A stretch of DNA of 6,562 nt, from NCBI GenBank assembly GCA_029054535.1, contig JAIDFC010000092.1, positions 1-6,562 of the forward strand, in the 5' to 3' direction. A program made the position numbers and the translations under genes. Positions 5,092 to 6,562 of the stretch are shown piece by piece (the first letter of the stretch is position 1; each line of letters starts with the position of its first letter). Source of the DNA: Rikenella sp. GTDB taxonomy: Bacteria; Bacteroidota; Bacteroidia; Bacteroidales; Rikenellaceae. The notes beneath the pieces were generated by a model that searched no databases, was not told the origin of the DNA, and saw nothing but the letters and a program-made list of their open reading frames with translations.

Positions 5092-6441
5092 ATGTTTGAG
5101 AATTTGAGTGATCGTCTCGAGCGATCGTTTAAGATACTGAAGGGTCAGGGTCGGATCACGGAGATCAATATAGCGGAGTCGTTGAAAGAGATTCGGCGTG
5201 CCTTGATCGAGGCCGACGTGAATTATAAGGTGGCGAAGAGTTTCACGGACGAAGTGAAGCAGAAGGCTATCGGTCAGGAGGTGATCAAGGCCGTGAATCC
5301 GAGCCAGATGATCGTGAAGATCGTGCACGACGAGTTGGCTGCGTTGATGGGGGGGAGCGCGACGCCGATCAATCTGAAGGATACGCCGTCGGTGATCCTG
5401 GTCGCTGGGTTGCAGGGTTCGGGGAAGACCACTTTTAGCGGGAAACTCGCCCTGCATCTGAAGAAGAAGGGTCGGGGCGTGCTGTTGATCGGAGGGGATA
5501 TTTACCGGCCGGCGGCGATCGATCAGTTGCGGGTGCTGGGCGAGCAGATCGGGGTCGAGGTCTACTCCGAGCCGGAGAACACGACCGATGCCGTTGGGCT
5601 GGTGCAGAACGGGATCCGGTATGCCAAGAGCAAGGGTGGGGCGTTCAATACGATCATTATCGACACGGCGGGTCGGTTGGCGATCGATGAGGAGATGATG
5701 CGCGAGATCACGGCGATCAAAGCTGCGGTACGGCCGTCGGAGACCTTGTTCGTGGTGGACTCCATGACGGGCCAGGACGCGGTCAATACGGCGCGGGAGT
5801 TCAACGAACGGTTGGACTTCGACGGCGTGGTGCTGACTAAGTTGGACGGGGATACGCGCGGCGGGGCGGCGATCTCGATCCGTTCGGTGGTCGACAAACC
5901 GCTGAAGTTCGTCAGCATGGGCGAGAAGATGGAGGCGCTCGATGTGTTCCATCCGGAACGCATGGCCGACCGGATCCTCGGGATGGGCGACATCGTGTCG
6001 CTGGTCGAACGCGCCCAGGAGCAGTTCGACGAAGAGGAGGCGCGAAAACTCCAAAAGAAGTTGGCGCGCGACCAGTTCACGATGCAGGACTTCCTGAACC
6101 AGATCCAGCAGATCAAAAAGATGGGCAATATCAAGGACCTGGCGTCGATGATTCCGGGCGTGGGGAAGGCGCTCAAGGATGTGGACATGGACAACAGCGT
6201 CTTCAAGCAGACGGAGGCGATCATCCAGTCGATGACACCCGCCGAACGCGAAAATCCGGCTATACTGAACGGGGTCCGAAAGGCGCGCATCGCGCGCGGG
6301 AGCGGTACGGACGTCGCGGCGATCAACCGACTCCTCAAACAGTTCGACCAAACGCGCAAAATGATGAAAATGGTCGCTGGCGGGGGAGGGGCTATGGCGC
6401 GTATGGCGGGCGCCGCGGCTATGATGCGCCGAAAACGATAA
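5092..6441 (+). CDS. ffh: Signal recognition particle protein (SRP54 homologue, GTPase)
   Basis: A 449-residue cytoplasmic GTPase that, with 4.5S-type SRP RNA, binds hydrophobic signal sequences on ribosomes and delivers them to the receptor FtsY. Domains in order: the N domain (about 1-85, MFENLSDRLERSFKILKG); then the G domain with P-loop GLQGSGKTT (106-114), DTAGR (191-195) and TKLDGDTRGG (249-258); then the methionine-rich M domain (about 310-449). The M domain carries FTMQDFLNQIQQIKKMG and the SRP RNA-binding motif RIARGSG (399-405). The tail (MMKMVAGGGGAMARMAGAAAMMRRKR) is Met/Gly/Ala-rich and ends in a basic patch, as usual. Length is typical and all GTPase motifs are intact. The N-terminus aligns from ATG 5092, with AAAAAGG upstream. 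The SRP RNA gene itself is not in this window. Confidence 0.98.
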   Translation: MFENLSDRLERSFKILKGQGRITEINIAESLKEIRRALIEADVNYKVAKSFTDEVKQKAIGQEVIKAVNPSQMIVKIVHDELAALMGGSATPINLKDTPSVILVAGLQGSGKTTFSGKLALHLKKKGRGVLLIGGDIYRPAAIDQLRVLGEQIGVEVYSEPENTTDAVGLVQNGIRYAKSKGGAFNTIIIDTAGRLAIDEEMMREITAIKAAVRPSETLFVVDSMTGQDAVNTAREFNERLDFDGVVLTKLDGDTRGGAAISIRSVVDKPLKFVSMGEKMEALDVFHPERMADRILGMGDIVSLVERAQEQFDEEEARKLQKKLARDQFTMQDFLNQIQQIKKMGNIKDLASMIPGVGKALKDVDMDNSVFKQTEAIIQSMTPAERENPAILNGVRKARIARGSGTDVAAINRLLKQFDQTRKMMKMVAGGGGAMARMAGAAAMMRRKR

Positions 6442-6449
6442 ACTTTGAT

Positions 6450-6562
6450 CCGTTCTGTTTTTGGCAACCGTGTTTGGCTACGGGCTAGAACTGTTCTCTT
6501 TGTGAACAAAGAGAACCAGAAAAACTTTGGGCGATACTAGCGTATCGCATGGGCTGCCGTAG
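6450..6562 (+). repeat. Interspersed hairpin element, copy C (plus strand), reaching the window end
   Basis: The copy begins with CCGTTCT 8 nt after the ffh TAA, as copy A does after argS. The lead CCGTGTTTGGCTACGGGCT is followed by stem 1 GTTCTCTTTG-TGAA-CAAAGAGAAC (6493-6516, perfect 10 bp) and the linker CAGAAAAACTTTGG. Stem 2 is GCGATAC-TAGC-GTATCGC (6531-6548), and the end is CATGGGCTGCCGTAG (6548-6562). This is the most complete copy and is used as reference; whether it continues past the window is unknown. No T-run follows either stem, so it is not a classical intrinsic terminator. Confidence 0.8.

Overview
The window looks like a GC-rich member of the Bacteroidota (Bacteroidales; an Alistipes-like genome would fit, but the genus is an inference). 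The reasons are that the ArgS and Ffh proteins closely resemble remembered Bacteroides sequences, Shine-Dalgarno sequences are weak, leaders are A-rich, and there is a TATATTTG box matching the Bacteroidota -7 promoter consensus TAnnTTTG. All recognised genes are on the + strand.

Layout: (1) 1-254 is the C-terminal end of the biotin-synthesis aminotransferase BioA. (2) 335-2041 is a probable operon: an ExbB/TolQ-type proton-channel subunit, an unrecognised soluble 161-residue protein, and an ExbD/TolR-type subunit. ExbB and ExbD would form an inner-membrane motor driven by the proton motive force, and the protein between them is a candidate accessory factor. No TonB is visible. (3) 2042-2909 is an 868-nt gene-free stretch. 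Its first half is a degenerate tandem array (unit about 165-175 nt) whose units fold into long hairpins; its second half holds smaller hairpins and the argS leader. (4) 2910-4712 is argS (arginyl-tRNA synthetase). (5) 4713-5091 is a 379-nt spacer packed with hairpin repeats. (6) 5092-6441 is ffh (signal recognition particle GTPase). (7) 6442-6562 is another copy of the repeat found after argS.

The genes are ordinary: housekeeping translation and secretion factors, a biotin gene and an energy-transducing pair. The most interesting content lies between them. One interspersed element occurs three times (4731-4809 plus, 4960-5059 minus, 6450-6562 plus). It has conserved linkers and a TGAA-looped stem whose two arms change together between copies, which indicates selection for, or recent copying of, a folded structure. 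The two plus-strand copies begin 8-18 nt after the argS and ffh stop codons. A second, tandem family upstream of argS shows the same behaviour, with GTGA loops and a conserved asymmetric bulge. Whether these are REP/BIME-like DNA repeats, RNA 3' ends or small mobile elements cannot be settled from this window.
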